NCBI GenBank assembly: GCA_019359035.1 | Contig: JAHHIC010000066.1 | Span: 62,001-126,000, forward strand | DNA from: Scytonematopsis contorta HA4267-MV1 | GTDB lineage: Bacteria > Cyanobacteriota > Cyanobacteriia > Cyanobacteriales > Nostocaceae | Direction of reading: 5' to 3' | Length of the DNA stretch: 64,000 bases | Part shown: positions 29,291 to 38,648 of the stretch, one piece after another | Layout: every line of letters starts with the position of its first letter | How positions within the stretch are numbered: position 1 is the stretch's first letter | The notes under the pieces: model-generated | Seen by the model: only the letters and a program-made list of their open reading frames with translations | The model's database searches: none | Told to the model about the DNA's origin: nothing | Translations under genes and position numbers: made by a program

Positions 29291-31146
29291 GTTGTTCCAA
29301 CCTGATGTTGCATTTGATGATATTTCCAGAGCGCACCCTCTTGCTCTAGTAGTTCTTGATAATTACCTTGTTCGATAACTCTTCCTGCTTCTAAAACTAC
29401 GACTTTGTCGGCTTTAGCTATGGTAGAAAGACGGTGAGCGATGGCAATTACAGTTCTACCTACAGACAATTTTTCGATGGATTCCTGAATTAATCTTTCC
29501 GATACCGAATCCAATGCACTAGTTGCTTCATCCAAAATCAAAATTTCTGGGTCACGCAACAACGCACGAGCTATGGCAATCCTTTGCCTTTGTCCTCCAG
29601 ATAACCGTACCCCACGGTCACCTAAAACAGTATCAAAGCCTTCAGGCATTTCCTCAACAAAGTTTAGCGCATTTGCCAGTCGAGCGGCTTCTCGAATTTC
29701 TGCTTCGCTTGCATTTGTGGAGCCGTAAGCAATATTATTCCAAACTGAAGTGTTGAAAATAAAGGTATCCTGACTAACGATAGCCATTTTCTGACGCAAC
29801 GAGTTCATATCAAACTCGCGAACATTAATGCCATCAATCAAAAGATGACCATCGGTGACATCGTAAAAACGAGGAATCAAATCTACCAAAGTTGATTTAC
29901 CTGCACCTGACTGTCCAACTAAGGCTGTTGTTTTACCTCGCTCAATGCTGAGGGTCACATTTTCTAATACTAAATTCTTGGGTTCGTAGCCAAAATCGAC
30001 TGAGACCAGTTGGATAGAGCGATTTAAACCGTAAAATTTCTTAGTCCCGTTTGTGGGATAATGCTTATCGTCAGTACTCACGAGCTTCTTAATATTTTCA
30101 GCCGCTCCATACAAGGTGCTGAGATAAGCTCTGGTACCGTTGATGTCCTGCATCATGGGCACAACGCGAAACAGAACAAAGAAATATGTCAGCAAACTAG
30201 CAACTTGTAAGTTTCCGCTAGCAGAAAAAATAGTAAACGACAAAGCCAGCATACTAATAAGAACCGTAGAGGCTAACCCTTGTGCCAAAGGTCTCACCAT
30301 ATTCCAAATTAATGAGACTTTAGCGGCAGAATTAAGCAGTTCATTAGCGGCTTTGTAAAAGCGTTTACGCTCAAAGTCTTGAGTTGTAAATGCTTGGACG
30401 GTACGAATTCCGTTGATAAATTCTATTGCAACTGAGGTAAAATTAGCATTTGCGGTGGAAACGTTAAAGCTTCCTTCTCTTGTTCGTGCGTTTAAAGTTG
30501 ACAAACCCACTGCTAAAAGCGCGAACAGCATAAATGAAATAATAGTCAATTGCCAAGAGAGCGTAAACATCCAGGAAAAGTAAACAACTGTTGTCAACCC
30601 TCTGGTAAACAAGAAAGAAACACCACTAAACCACTGCTTGAGTTTTTCTATTTCCGTAGTAATTGTGTTTAGTAGCTCTCCCGAACGACTTTTCGCAAAA
30701 AAGCTCAGTGGTAAAGACTGGAGTTGCTCAAAAATTCGCTTTTGTAATCGGTCTGCAAGATTTAGTTGAACAAGTTCTGTGTTGACAGAACCGAAATAAT
30801 TAAAACCAGCAGTAACCCAAATGCTTAATAAAATTAATATACACACTCGGTAAAGGCGATTAATTACCGATGCATTTACCCCTAAAAACAAAATATCGAA
30901 CCATTCAATACCCGTGTGAACAGGAGCAGCATTGGGGGTAGTTAAATTTTGTAAAAAAGATAGCAAAAATCCAATAGTTATGCCTTCAAAAATAGAAGCA
31001 AAAGATGAAAAAACGAAAGCTAGTACAGCATATTTTTTAAATTTTTTAATTTCTTGCAATATCAAATAATTATCTTGCCAAAACCCTGTACCTTTAAAAA
31101 ATTGTTTTAGCAGATGCGAAATTTCTTTATTACGTTTAAGAAGCAT
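29287..31146 (-). CDS. hepA: HepA-type ABC exporter for heterocyst envelope polysaccharide
   Basis: 619 residues, a half-size exporter: six-helix membrane domain (about 40-345) then an ATPase domain. The ATPase has Walker A VGQSGAGKST (near 405-412), Q-loop 'AIVSQDTFIFN', signature LSGGQRQ (near 514), Walker B 'ILILDEATSALD' and H-loop 'AIAHRLST', all intact. In Anabaena PCC 7120 hepA (alr2835) is needed to lay down the heterocyst polysaccharide, and mutants cannot fix nitrogen in air. The identity with HepA rests on family resemblance plus its neighbour hepC and the surrounding sugar genes. It should flip or export a lipid-linked or free polysaccharide unit. It has a 380-base leader, fitting its own nitrogen-stress promoter. 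Confidence 0.88.
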   Translation of the reverse strand: MLLKRNKEISHLLKQFFKGTGFWQDNYLILQEIKKFKKYAVLAFVFSSFASIFEGITIGFLLSFLQNLTTPNAAPVHTGIEWFDILFLGVNASVINRLYRVCILILLSIWVTAGFNYFGSVNTELVQLNLADRLQKRIFEQLQSLPLSFFAKSRSGELLNTITTEIEKLKQWFSGVSFLFTRGLTTVVYFSWMFTLSWQLTIISFMLFALLAVGLSTLNARTREGSFNVSTANANFTSVAIEFINGIRTVQAFTTQDFERKRFYKAANELLNSAAKVSLIWNMVRPLAQGLASTVLISMLALSFTIFSASGNLQVASLLTYFFVLFRVVPMMQDINGTRAYLSTLYGAAENIKKLVSTDDKHYPTNGTKKFYGLNRSIQLVSVDFGYEPKNLVLENVTLSIERGKTTALVGQSGAGKSTLVDLIPRFYDVTDGHLLIDGINVREFDMNSLRQKMAIVSQDTFIFNTSVWNNIAYGSTNASEAEIREAARLANALNFVEEMPEGFDTVLGDRGVRLSGGQRQRIAIARALLRDPEILILDEATSALDSVSERLIQESIEKLSVGRTVIAIAHRLSTIAKADKVVVLEAGRVIEQGNYQELLEQEGALWKYHQMQHQVGTT

Positions 31147-31526
31147 GAGGACTTTACACTGATTGAATAAATATTATATGGAATCAAACAATTTTGGATT
31201 TTAGATTTCATCTTTTGGATTGTCCCAGGACGCGGCTTTCCTGGGCTTATTTTAATCCAAAATCTAAAATCTAAAATCCAAAATCTAAAATCTAAAATTC
31301 TTCGTCATTTCTAACTATTTCCAAATCTTAGACCGCGAGATAACACTAAAAACCAGAGCATAAATTCATCAGCGATAACGACTTAGTAAAAGCAATGTAT
31401 TATATTTAACTTTAATACCTAGATTTTATTACTAGCGATGCATTTAGGATAAATTTAATACAATTTATAACAAATTCATACAAGTAGGACTTAGTACTTC
31501 GGTAGATTACCGCTCTCGCTAGTAAA
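31147..31526. promoter_or_regulatory. hepA leader with inverted TCTAAAA arrays
   Basis: No gene. Tandem ATTTTGGATTTTAGATT units at about 31190-31220 and the inverted AATCCAAAATCTAAAATCT units at about 31255-31300 could form a large hairpin around GTCCCAGGACGCGGCTTTCC. In Anabaena, hepA has a long regulated upstream region. A comparable promoter is expected here, but no site is identifiable by eye. Confidence 0.45.
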
Positions 31527-32336
31527 TTACAAGGTTTGGCTATCTAGATGTAGCAAGCTAGGTTCGGTTTCTACTTGCCAAGAACCCATAACTCCTGGGA
31601 GCTTGTTGAGCTGTCGTTGTGCTTCTGAGCTTAGAGTTAAAGATTCTTCTAAGCTCCAGCAACGAGAACCTGTTAAACTCATCTCACCTCGAATAACATT
31701 CCATAAGGAAGGAAGGTTATGCAAACCATACTTACGTATCCAATGTCCTGAGTCTATAATATTTTCCTCAGAGGATACCTCACTTGGCCCTGTAGTAAAT
31801 GTATCGTTAACGACATTGCTTGTGCGGAATTTGAGAACCCGAAAAACTTTACCACGTTCCCCGACATGCCACTGATGAACAAAGATTGGCTTATCTGAAG
31901 TGAGACGCAGTAGAAATGCTAAGGTCAGCATCAAGGGACTCAACAAAAAGAAAAGAACAATTGCCGCTAACCACTCAGTTAACCGTTTCAGGTAGTAAAA
32001 AAGTGGAACACCAATTTTTTGGTTTTTGTTAGCTGAAGGTATGCGTAAAAACATTGGCTTTGAAGCTGCTTCACAAGCATCAGCCCAAAGTAAAAGTTTA
32101 GCAGTTCCTAACTTTGGGTCAACACGCACTCTTGTCGCTTGTGTTTTTTTTAAACACTCTGTTAAAGATTGTTTTTGCTCCAGTAAAGGCATCAGCGGCT
32201 GTTGTTGTAACCCAGGGAGCAAAACTAAAAGCTGCCCTCTTCGCCAATGTAGAGTGCAGTATGAAGACCGAGATTCTTGGTTTGGCTCTTTAGCTGTATG
32301 GCTTTTCTCTAAATTTGGAATTATTGATGTAGTCAT
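31527..32336 (-). CDS. hepC: HepC-like phosphosugar transferase, catalytic pair replaced
   Basis: 269 residues. The N-terminal ~100 residues are a family-specific soluble part; one membrane helix follows (LAAIVLFFLLSPLMLTLAFL, about 126-145), then the short polyprenyl-phosphate hexose-1-phosphate transferase domain. Landmarks are 'VFRVLKFRTSN' and 'LPSLWNVIRGEMSLTGSR'. In catalytically proven relatives (PglC/WbaP type) the segment before LPQ is DE; here it is H-N (GLHNLPS, near 204), and the PRP end is SRC. HepC of Anabaena (alr2834) is required for the same envelope layer. It would start the unit on undecaprenyl phosphate if active. Confidence 0.82.
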   Translation of the reverse strand: MTTSIIPNLEKSHTAKEPNQESRSSYCTLHWRRGQLLVLLPGLQQQPLMPLLEQKQSLTECLKKTQATRVRVDPKLGTAKLLLWADACEAASKPMFLRIPSANKNQKIGVPLFYYLKRLTEWLAAIVLFFLLSPLMLTLAFLLRLTSDKPIFVHQWHVGERGKVFRVLKFRTSNVVNDTFTTGPSEVSSEENIIDSGHWIRKYGLHNLPSLWNVIRGEMSLTGSRCWSLEESLTLSSEAQRQLNKLPGVMGSWQVETEPSLLHLDSQTL

Positions 32337-33310
32337 ATTTATTTCATTCTAATACAGTGGCTGATTACCGCTTTGATATAAAAAGGTTCACTTTCGACTT
32401 TTAATATTTTTATCTAATACCAAAAGAAGAGTGAAATTCATAAGAAATAACATCGAATTTGTAACAATGAAGCTGATGCAATAAAATCCAAGAAAGCTTA
32501 GGAAATATATTGTATTTTTCTATCGTTAAAGGCTATCTATATAATAGAATATAAGAATCTTCGGCAATAGCACCTATTTCGGCAGATTCTTTATTCACTC
32601 TTTAAATAGCCAGCGCCATTTTTCGTACTTTGTTAAGTTCTGATGAATTTTCCTTAGAGTGTTAGTACGCAGAACCTTTATCTAATAGTACTCATCAATA
32701 ATCATAACTTACCTAAGTTTTACAATTATTAAAAGCTAAATTAACTATAAATACGGAAAATAAAAGTTTGACTCTCAAGAAAATTTGTTTGAAATAGTTT
32801 GGAAATGTAAGGTATTTCCTTGCCAAAGCTTTTGGGCAATATTACTATATAACAATTCTTCTTCATGTATATAAAGGTGGCTCTTACTCCCGTATTATCC
32901 CTGAAGAAAGTAAAAAGTAAATAAGTTCTATTTACTACCTGTTAAAATTTACAACTTGTCATAAAATAATCAGTCGCATCTGTCACCAACCTACATAAAA
33001 ACTATAAGTTAGAGCGAAAAATAAGTAAAGGAATGGCAATATTTTTCATTGACTTTACTGTACTTAGTTGCTAAAGCTATATCACTTAGAACAATATTGA
33101 TACGTAGAAATAGCTCTAAACTTGTTATATTATTTCACATGTCGCTTGCACAATTTAATGCTAGCGTAAGAAAAATTTAATTTTCTGTTTTCTTGCTAAC
33201 CCAGTAAAAAATGTAGAGACGCGATTAATCGCGTCTCTACTGATTAATCGCGTCTCTACTGATTAATCGCGTCTCTACTGTACGTAAGACCAAAGGATAT
33301 CACGATGGGG
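32337..33310. other. 974-bp region between the wzc-like gene and hepC
   Basis: AT-rich, no coding frame. At 33213-33278 lies one perfect 28-bp palindrome followed by two extra 19-bp half units (tgattaatcgcgtctctac). The remainder shows nothing recognisable but is where the hepC promoter must be. Confidence 0.5.
33213..33278. repeat. 28-bp palindrome plus two duplicated half units
   Basis: A perfect palindrome (arm GTAGAGACGCGATT) at 33213-33240, then the 19-mer TGATTAATCGCGTCTCTAC twice (33241-33259, 33260-33278), a stepwise amplification of one arm. Confidence 0.95.
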
Positions 33311-35551
33311 CTACTTATCTACAGCTTCTTGTAAAGCAAGCCTTTGTTGTCGTGCATATGGGATATAAGTACTTTCAGAGTTAGAAACTCCGTTTGCGAC
33401 AACCCCAATTAAATTTAATTTGCTCATCATCGCTGTAGCCTGAGATAATTGAGTACGAGTAACTTTATGAATGCTGGCTAGCATCACCACACTACGACAA
33501 GATGATGCAGCTAGCATGGCATCTACCATACCCAAAACTGGTGGTGCGTCTAAAATCACCAAATCGTAGTTTTCTTCAAATCCAGCCATTAACTGCTCCA
33601 TACGTGGAGAACTCAACAGGTTTGCAGGGTCAGAAGGTTGTGGTCCAGCAGTCAAAATATCAATATAAGAGGAACTGGAAGACTGAACGCTAATTTGGTT
33701 CGGTAGAGGAGCATCACCTGCAAGCAGAGTCGAGAGTCCCTGTTCGTTAGGTAAATTTAGTTGTCTGTGTAAAGCTGGTTCACGAAGGTTCGCATCAATT
33801 AATAGCACTCGCTTGTGTAAACGAGCAGCACTCATTGCCAAACCCAAAGCCAAAGATGATTTACTGTCATCGGGTAACGCTGAGGTAATCATCAAAGATT
33901 TTAAATTACCAACATTATTCAGCAGTTCGATATTTTTAAATATCAAATCCAGCGACTCCCAACGGGGAGAAGACTGCATCACTTGAACTGTCCAAGGAGC
34001 CAAAACTTCTGGCTTTCCAAATGGTAACTTGATGGCAGAATCTTTAGACCTGCTGTGAGGCAATTTTGGCGTTGTTCCTAAAAGTGGTAAAGCAACTTGC
34101 TTCTCCAATTCGGCTGTGGTGCGAACAGCATCATCAGAAGCTTCCCGCACAAAGGCTGCGATACCACCCAACATTAAACCAACTACAGCTCCCAACAACA
34201 TATTATTCTTCATGTGGGGACCCATAAAGGTTCCCAATTGTGGGTCTTCCACAATTTGCCATTCAAAACCACCTTTGGAAAGTTCTTGTCGCAACACAAC
34301 TTCCGCTTTCAATAATTGCTGCAACCTGTCACGAGTGAGTTGTACTTGTGGCTGTAAACGGCTATATTCTGCTAATAAAGCCGGAAATCTTTTCAGGTCT
34401 GTTCGTGCTTCGGTTTCCTTTTGAGCCAAAACTTGGTCACGAGCAGCAAAAGCAAGAATGTTTGTTTGTGTTTCTACCAGTTGGCTGGAAAGAGTCAGGT
34501 CAATTTGGCTCTTTTGTCCTTGTTGTAAGGTCTGTTCAGAACTAGTGTTTGCTGCTTCTCCTCCTAAAGTTCTTCTTTGTTCTTGTTGTAGTAAATCCTT
34601 CTGGCTAGTAAGTTGCTCTAATAGCTTTTTCACACTAGGTGTTTCATCTGTAAACCGCAATCGCTCTTGAGCCAATGCTAATTCGGTTTTTTGAATTTCG
34701 TTCAGCAGTCCTTGGTAACGAGTATTTTGACTGAGGCGAGCTTCAACTAGAGCGTTTTGAGGTGTACTTTTTAATTGTTGTTGTAAAGATTTATAACGAG
34801 CTACAGCTTCTTCATATTGAGCACGAGTTGCACGTCGCTCTTGAACAACTGCACTTAACTGTTGTTCCAGTTCTTTTACCTGAGCATCAGGGTCAGTTAA
34901 GTTATTAACTTTACGGAATCTTAGTAAGTTAGAATCAGCTGTGTTTACTTCATCACTAACTTTTCTTAGTTGTTCTCTAATAACTCTTAGACCCTTTTTC
35001 AAGCGGTCATCCTGTTGTGTTTTATTGTAATCAATATAGACTTCCCGGATTGCCCGAAGAATTTCTTGAGTCTGCTTGGGGTCAGAAGAAGTATAATCAA
35101 CACTAAATATTTTTGTACGTAGATTATTATCGTCTTTGACCTTAACTTGAGTTACTACTAAAGATTGTTTAATTTCTTCAACAGTGATATTCTTATACTT
35201 CGGATTTAATTTAAGTTTATCAACTGCCTGTTGCAGTAGCTTTGAACTCAGCATCAGGTTTAGTTGAGTTGCTGTGTCTATTTCTACTGTGTAGTCAGTA
35301 AACTGTTGTTGTTCTGTTTGTGCGGCTCCATCTTTCCTAACTTGATAGTTCGGCTCTACCAGCAACTGCATCGAGCTTCGATAAATGGGTTTTGCTCTTT
35401 GAGTAATCAACCCCGCTACCGCAACTGAAAGAACTAATACTCCTATCAACCAAGGAAGTCTGCGTAATAAAATTCCGAATAGTTGTCCGTAACCAGGTTC
35501 TGGTTCAGCAACTACCGGATTGAAACTGGGATTTAAACTAGTCTGAATCAC
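33311..35551 (-). CDS. Wzc-like polysaccharide co-polymerase with degenerate P-loop kinase domain
   Basis: 746 residues. Wzz-type N-domain with a first membrane helix (LPWLIGVLVLSVAVAGLI, about 32-49), a long coiled-coil part (about 190-430), a second helix (MLLGAVVGLMLGGIAAFV, near 455) and a cytoplasmic BY-kinase-like domain (about 535-740). Walker A' (VLLIDANLREP) and Walker B (LVILDAPP) are good, but Walker A reads ALPDDSKSS where the family has PGEGKS/T, and the C-terminus has only two Tyr (TYIPYARQQR). It should set chain length of the envelope polymer; kinase activity is doubtful. It matches the position of the Wzc-like gene beside hepC in Anabaena. Confidence 0.85.
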   Translation of the reverse strand: MIQTSLNPSFNPVVAEPEPGYGQLFGILLRRLPWLIGVLVLSVAVAGLITQRAKPIYRSSMQLLVEPNYQVRKDGAAQTEQQQFTDYTVEIDTATQLNLMLSSKLLQQAVDKLKLNPKYKNITVEEIKQSLVVTQVKVKDDNNLRTKIFSVDYTSSDPKQTQEILRAIREVYIDYNKTQQDDRLKKGLRVIREQLRKVSDEVNTADSNLLRFRKVNNLTDPDAQVKELEQQLSAVVQERRATRAQYEEAVARYKSLQQQLKSTPQNALVEARLSQNTRYQGLLNEIQKTELALAQERLRFTDETPSVKKLLEQLTSQKDLLQQEQRRTLGGEAANTSSEQTLQQGQKSQIDLTLSSQLVETQTNILAFAARDQVLAQKETEARTDLKRFPALLAEYSRLQPQVQLTRDRLQQLLKAEVVLRQELSKGGFEWQIVEDPQLGTFMGPHMKNNMLLGAVVGLMLGGIAAFVREASDDAVRTTAELEKQVALPLLGTTPKLPHSRSKDSAIKLPFGKPEVLAPWTVQVMQSSPRWESLDLIFKNIELLNNVGNLKSLMITSALPDDSKSSLALGLAMSAARLHKRVLLIDANLREPALHRQLNLPNEQGLSTLLAGDAPLPNQISVQSSSSSYIDILTAGPQPSDPANLLSSPRMEQLMAGFEENYDLVILDAPPVLGMVDAMLAASSCRSVVMLASIHKVTRTQLSQATAMMSKLNLIGVVANGVSNSESTYIPYARQQRLALQEAVDK

Positions 35552-35567
35552 TTTTACTATCCCTCAG

Positions 35568-36680
35568 CTAACAAATCGAATGAAGGTTTGATAATGTTCG
35601 GCTAGAAGTTTGGTCAATAACTTGTTCAACTTTGTTAAAGAACGCTTCTTCCGAAAAATTGTCCACCGCATGATTGCGGATACTTTTATAATCCCAATAG
35701 ATTTCCCTGGCTTCTAGTAGTGCAGCTTGCAAGGAGTCTGGTGTTTGCCTTTTAAAGAATACACCGGTTTTACCAGGTATTTGAGTGTCTAACACCCCTC
35801 CCGCTCCAAAAGCGATGACAGGTGTTCCACTGGCGTTAGCCTCCACCGGAACTAACCCGTAGTCTTCTAAGGCTGCCACAATAACAAATTTGGCTTTAGA
35901 AAACAACTGGGTACGTTTTGAATCAGACACATGACCCACAAACTCAACATTTTCTAACGCATTAGACTGTAGACGCTCACGTTCTGGTCCGTCACCTGAT
36001 ATCAACAAAGGCCATCCCAACCAATTAAAAGCTTCGATTATTATATCAAGACGTTTATAACTTATCATTCGAGCCGATGCCAAAAAATAGTCATCTTTAT
36101 TTTCGGAAAAAATAAATTTACCTGTATCAATTGGGTAGTTTATAACGATTGCTTGTTTATGATAAGTCTGTTTGATACGACGTGCAACAATACTGGAGTT
36201 AGCAATGTAAAGGTCAGGTTCTTGCGCGTATAGTAAATCTATCTTCCTCATAAATTGGAAGACTTGTTCTATTAAAGAAGCAAAGTACCTATAATCGCCG
36301 TACTCCCGTAAATAGGTTTCCGTATCCCACAAAAAACGAGTTATATTATGACAAAAGCAAATGTGGCGTGCCGATGGTTTTTTTCTTACCGCCTTCGCAA
36401 AGCTTGTACTACTACTGATGATTAAATCATACCCAGAAAGGTCTAAGGCTCTGAAAGCCGGGAAATAAAAAGGCGCCATCAGCCGGAAATATTTCTTAGC
36501 ACCGGGTATATTTTGTAAGTAAGTTGTTCTAACTAATCTCTCACCCAAATCAATAGTTTTTTCTGCATCATATAAAGAAGTATATACATCCGCTGTCGGA
36601 AATCGTTTGCAAAGTATTTCAAATACGCGCTCTGCACCGCCTTTTTGTGTTAAATAATCATGGACTAAAGCTATTCTCAT
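35568..36680 (-). CDS. GT4 family glycosyltransferase (WbaZ-like)
   Basis: 370 residues. 'MRIALVHDYLTQKGGAERVF' and 'ICFCHNITRFLWD' are typical of WbaZ-type mannosyl/rhamnosyl transferases. The donor domain has 'FLASARMISYKRLDIIIEAF' and 'LEDYGLVPVEANASGTPVIAF' with E-x7-E. It is 16 bases upstream of the Wzc-like gene on the same strand, so the two are almost certainly co-transcribed. Sugar donor likely a GDP- or CDP-sugar, not readable. Confidence 0.87.
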   Translation of the reverse strand: MRIALVHDYLTQKGGAERVFEILCKRFPTADVYTSLYDAEKTIDLGERLVRTTYLQNIPGAKKYFRLMAPFYFPAFRALDLSGYDLIISSSTSFAKAVRKKPSARHICFCHNITRFLWDTETYLREYGDYRYFASLIEQVFQFMRKIDLLYAQEPDLYIANSSIVARRIKQTYHKQAIVINYPIDTGKFIFSENKDDYFLASARMISYKRLDIIIEAFNWLGWPLLISGDGPERERLQSNALENVEFVGHVSDSKRTQLFSKAKFVIVAALEDYGLVPVEANASGTPVIAFGAGGVLDTQIPGKTGVFFKRQTPDSLQAALLEAREIYWDYKSIRNHAVDNFSEEAFFNKVEQVIDQTSSRTLSNLHSIC

Positions 36681-36860
36681 GTCCCATCCTTTAAGTTTAC
36701 TGATGCTTATTACAGTTATAAGTAGAATTTGATGTAAGTATCTTTCTAGAGCAATATATTATTTTTTTGCTTTAGCGATACACCCTCAGGAAGCTGTTGA
36801 TGATAAGAAAAGTTTTTACTTGTTTTGCTTTATATCTTGCCAAAAATTATTAAAATTGAT

Positions 36861-37607
36861 TCAACTTTTAAAGAAAATTTCATACTCGCAGGTACAAGAA
36901 TCAATTAAAACTCCTGGTAAACCACGAATTTGAGATTTATAATTTTCTATAGCTTGTTTTTTTTGTTGTCTTACGGAGCCGATAAATACTTTGTAAGCAT
37001 TTGCTATATCTTGTTTTTTAAGAGTCGAATCCGAAGGTTTTCGCCAAAATGCCCAAATTGGATATTGTAACAATTCAGCCTCAATCCTAGCTTGTTCAAT
37101 TGCACTCCTCACTAATTCATAGGTAGCTTCATGGTCTGGATGACCGTCTTTGTTATGGGGAACATAAATCTCCTCTGGTTTAAAAGATTGTAATATTTCA
37201 ATCAATTTAGCTATCAATTTTTGCCGTGGTACGTTTTCTAGCTGTGACAATGAGCCATCTATTTCCCCCACAAACCTTATTGCTGATGGTTCAATGCCCA
37301 AATTGGATAGTGCGTTCGTGGCTTCCTGTTGTCGCAATTGAATTATTTCTTCCGGTTTGACCCATTCCGGTCTACCTAAATGTCCATCAGTCAAAAATAC
37401 AACCTTTACTGGCACTCCTTGCGAATGTTTAAGAGCAATCGTACCCCCGCAACCAAAGGTTTCGTCATCTTGGTGGGGAGCAAACACGATGGCTTTTTTA
37501 TTACTAACTGCTAGCGGTTGACTTTTGAACCTTAAAATCCAGTTAAAAAGTATTTGGTGTTTGAAGTCCCGAAGTATGGCGCCTGTAGCAACTCTGATTT
37601 TAGACAT
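36861..37607 (-). CDS. PIG-L family deacetylase
   Basis: 248 residues. The zinc motif is APHQDDE (H45, D47, D48), with Gln in place of the usual Pro, and the second ligand is in 'GHPDHEATYELV'. 'VVFLTDGHLGRPEWVKPEEI' is also typical. Members deacetylate N-acetylglucosamine-containing lipids or saccharides. In this cluster it could remove an N-acetyl group from a sugar of the polymer or its lipid carrier. 180 bases separate it from the GT4 gene downstream. Confidence 0.85.
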   Translation of the reverse strand: MSKIRVATGAILRDFKHQILFNWILRFKSQPLAVSNKKAIVFAPHQDDETFGCGGTIALKHSQGVPVKVVFLTDGHLGRPEWVKPEEIIQLRQQEATNALSNLGIEPSAIRFVGEIDGSLSQLENVPRQKLIAKLIEILQSFKPEEIYVPHNKDGHPDHEATYELVRSAIEQARIEAELLQYPIWAFWRKPSDSTLKKQDIANAYKVFIGSVRQQKKQAIENYKSQIRGLPGVLIDSCTCEYEIFFKS

Positions 37608-38648
37608 GATGACATAATAGGTATATTTAGTAGATTTAGTCCCAGTATGAAATTGTTAATTATTTATCGTTTAGAATGGAAAATTCAAGGTTTAATAGAT
37701 ACAAAAGTAGCTCAGTTAATCAGATAATTTTATGAACAAATATAAATAGACATTATTAATGTAACTATTTAAATATTATTGGGGAGTGGGGAGTGGGGAA
37801 TGGGAGGTGGGGAGTGGGAGGTGTGGAACATTTTTCATGGGGTACGTACAATTTTTCAACGTCTTGGAGAATTACTGACAAAAACTTACATCTGTGTAAA
37901 GTAATTATGAAATTAAATCATTTTCATCATTTTTTTTAAAGCTTGGATAAAGTTTCTTAAAAGCACATTGTTGTTTTGCCAACAATATTAGTATTAATAA
38001 CTAAAATTTTCTACAGTTTAAATGTTTTTTATCATAAGCTTTACATATTTAATCGCTATTATGTAGGAATGAACAATAATTAGGTTTACGTAGGTAATTC
38101 TACAAACCTAAAAGTCCTGTCAAAAGCAGTGTTTTCAATGGCTTGGGAAGAATGACTGGAATTCTTTATGAATTATTAATAATATGACGGCAAGACTACT
38201 TAGATGATAACGCCACAGCAGACGTGATATATATAACACTGACATTGCGGAGCTTCGATTCAGTTTCAAAAGCATGGTATTACAGGATACAGGGAAGCAG
38301 GTTTTTAAGTTTTTGCCTAAGTCCTCACTAGTATTTGTGCAGATGGCAATATGAAAAATTCATTTATAACATAACCTACTTTATGAAGATTCAGTAAAAA
38401 TAACTAAGAAGAAACATGTGGAGACGCGATTTATCGCGTCTCCACGTATCAAAGACGCGATAAATCAAAGACGCCATAAATCAAAGACGCGATAAATCAA
38501 AGACGCCATAAATCAAAGACGCGATAAATCAAAGACGCCATAAATCAAAGATAAATCAAAGACGCGATAAATCAAAGACGCGATAAATCGCGTCTCTACG
38601 TATCGAAGACGCGATTTATCGAAGACGCGCTTTATAGCGTGGTTTTTT
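37608..38648. other. 1041-bp repeat-bearing intergenic region
   Basis: No gene. GGGGAGT 7-mers at about 37781-37822, AT-rich sequence to about 38400, then the palindrome-derived array 38418-38640. The array begins immediately after the 3' end of the dehydrogenase gene (38649). Confidence 0.7.
38418..38636. repeat. Palindrome with a 16-bp tandem expansion
   Basis: A palindrome, GTGGAGACGCGATT / TATCGCGTCTCCAC type, at 38418-38445, then about nine 16-mers AAAGACGCGATAAATC alternating with AAAGACGCCATAAATC, one truncated, closing with a palindrome arm (GATAAATCGCGTCTCTAC) near 38580-38600 and more fragments. It is built entirely from one palindrome arm. Confidence 0.92.
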
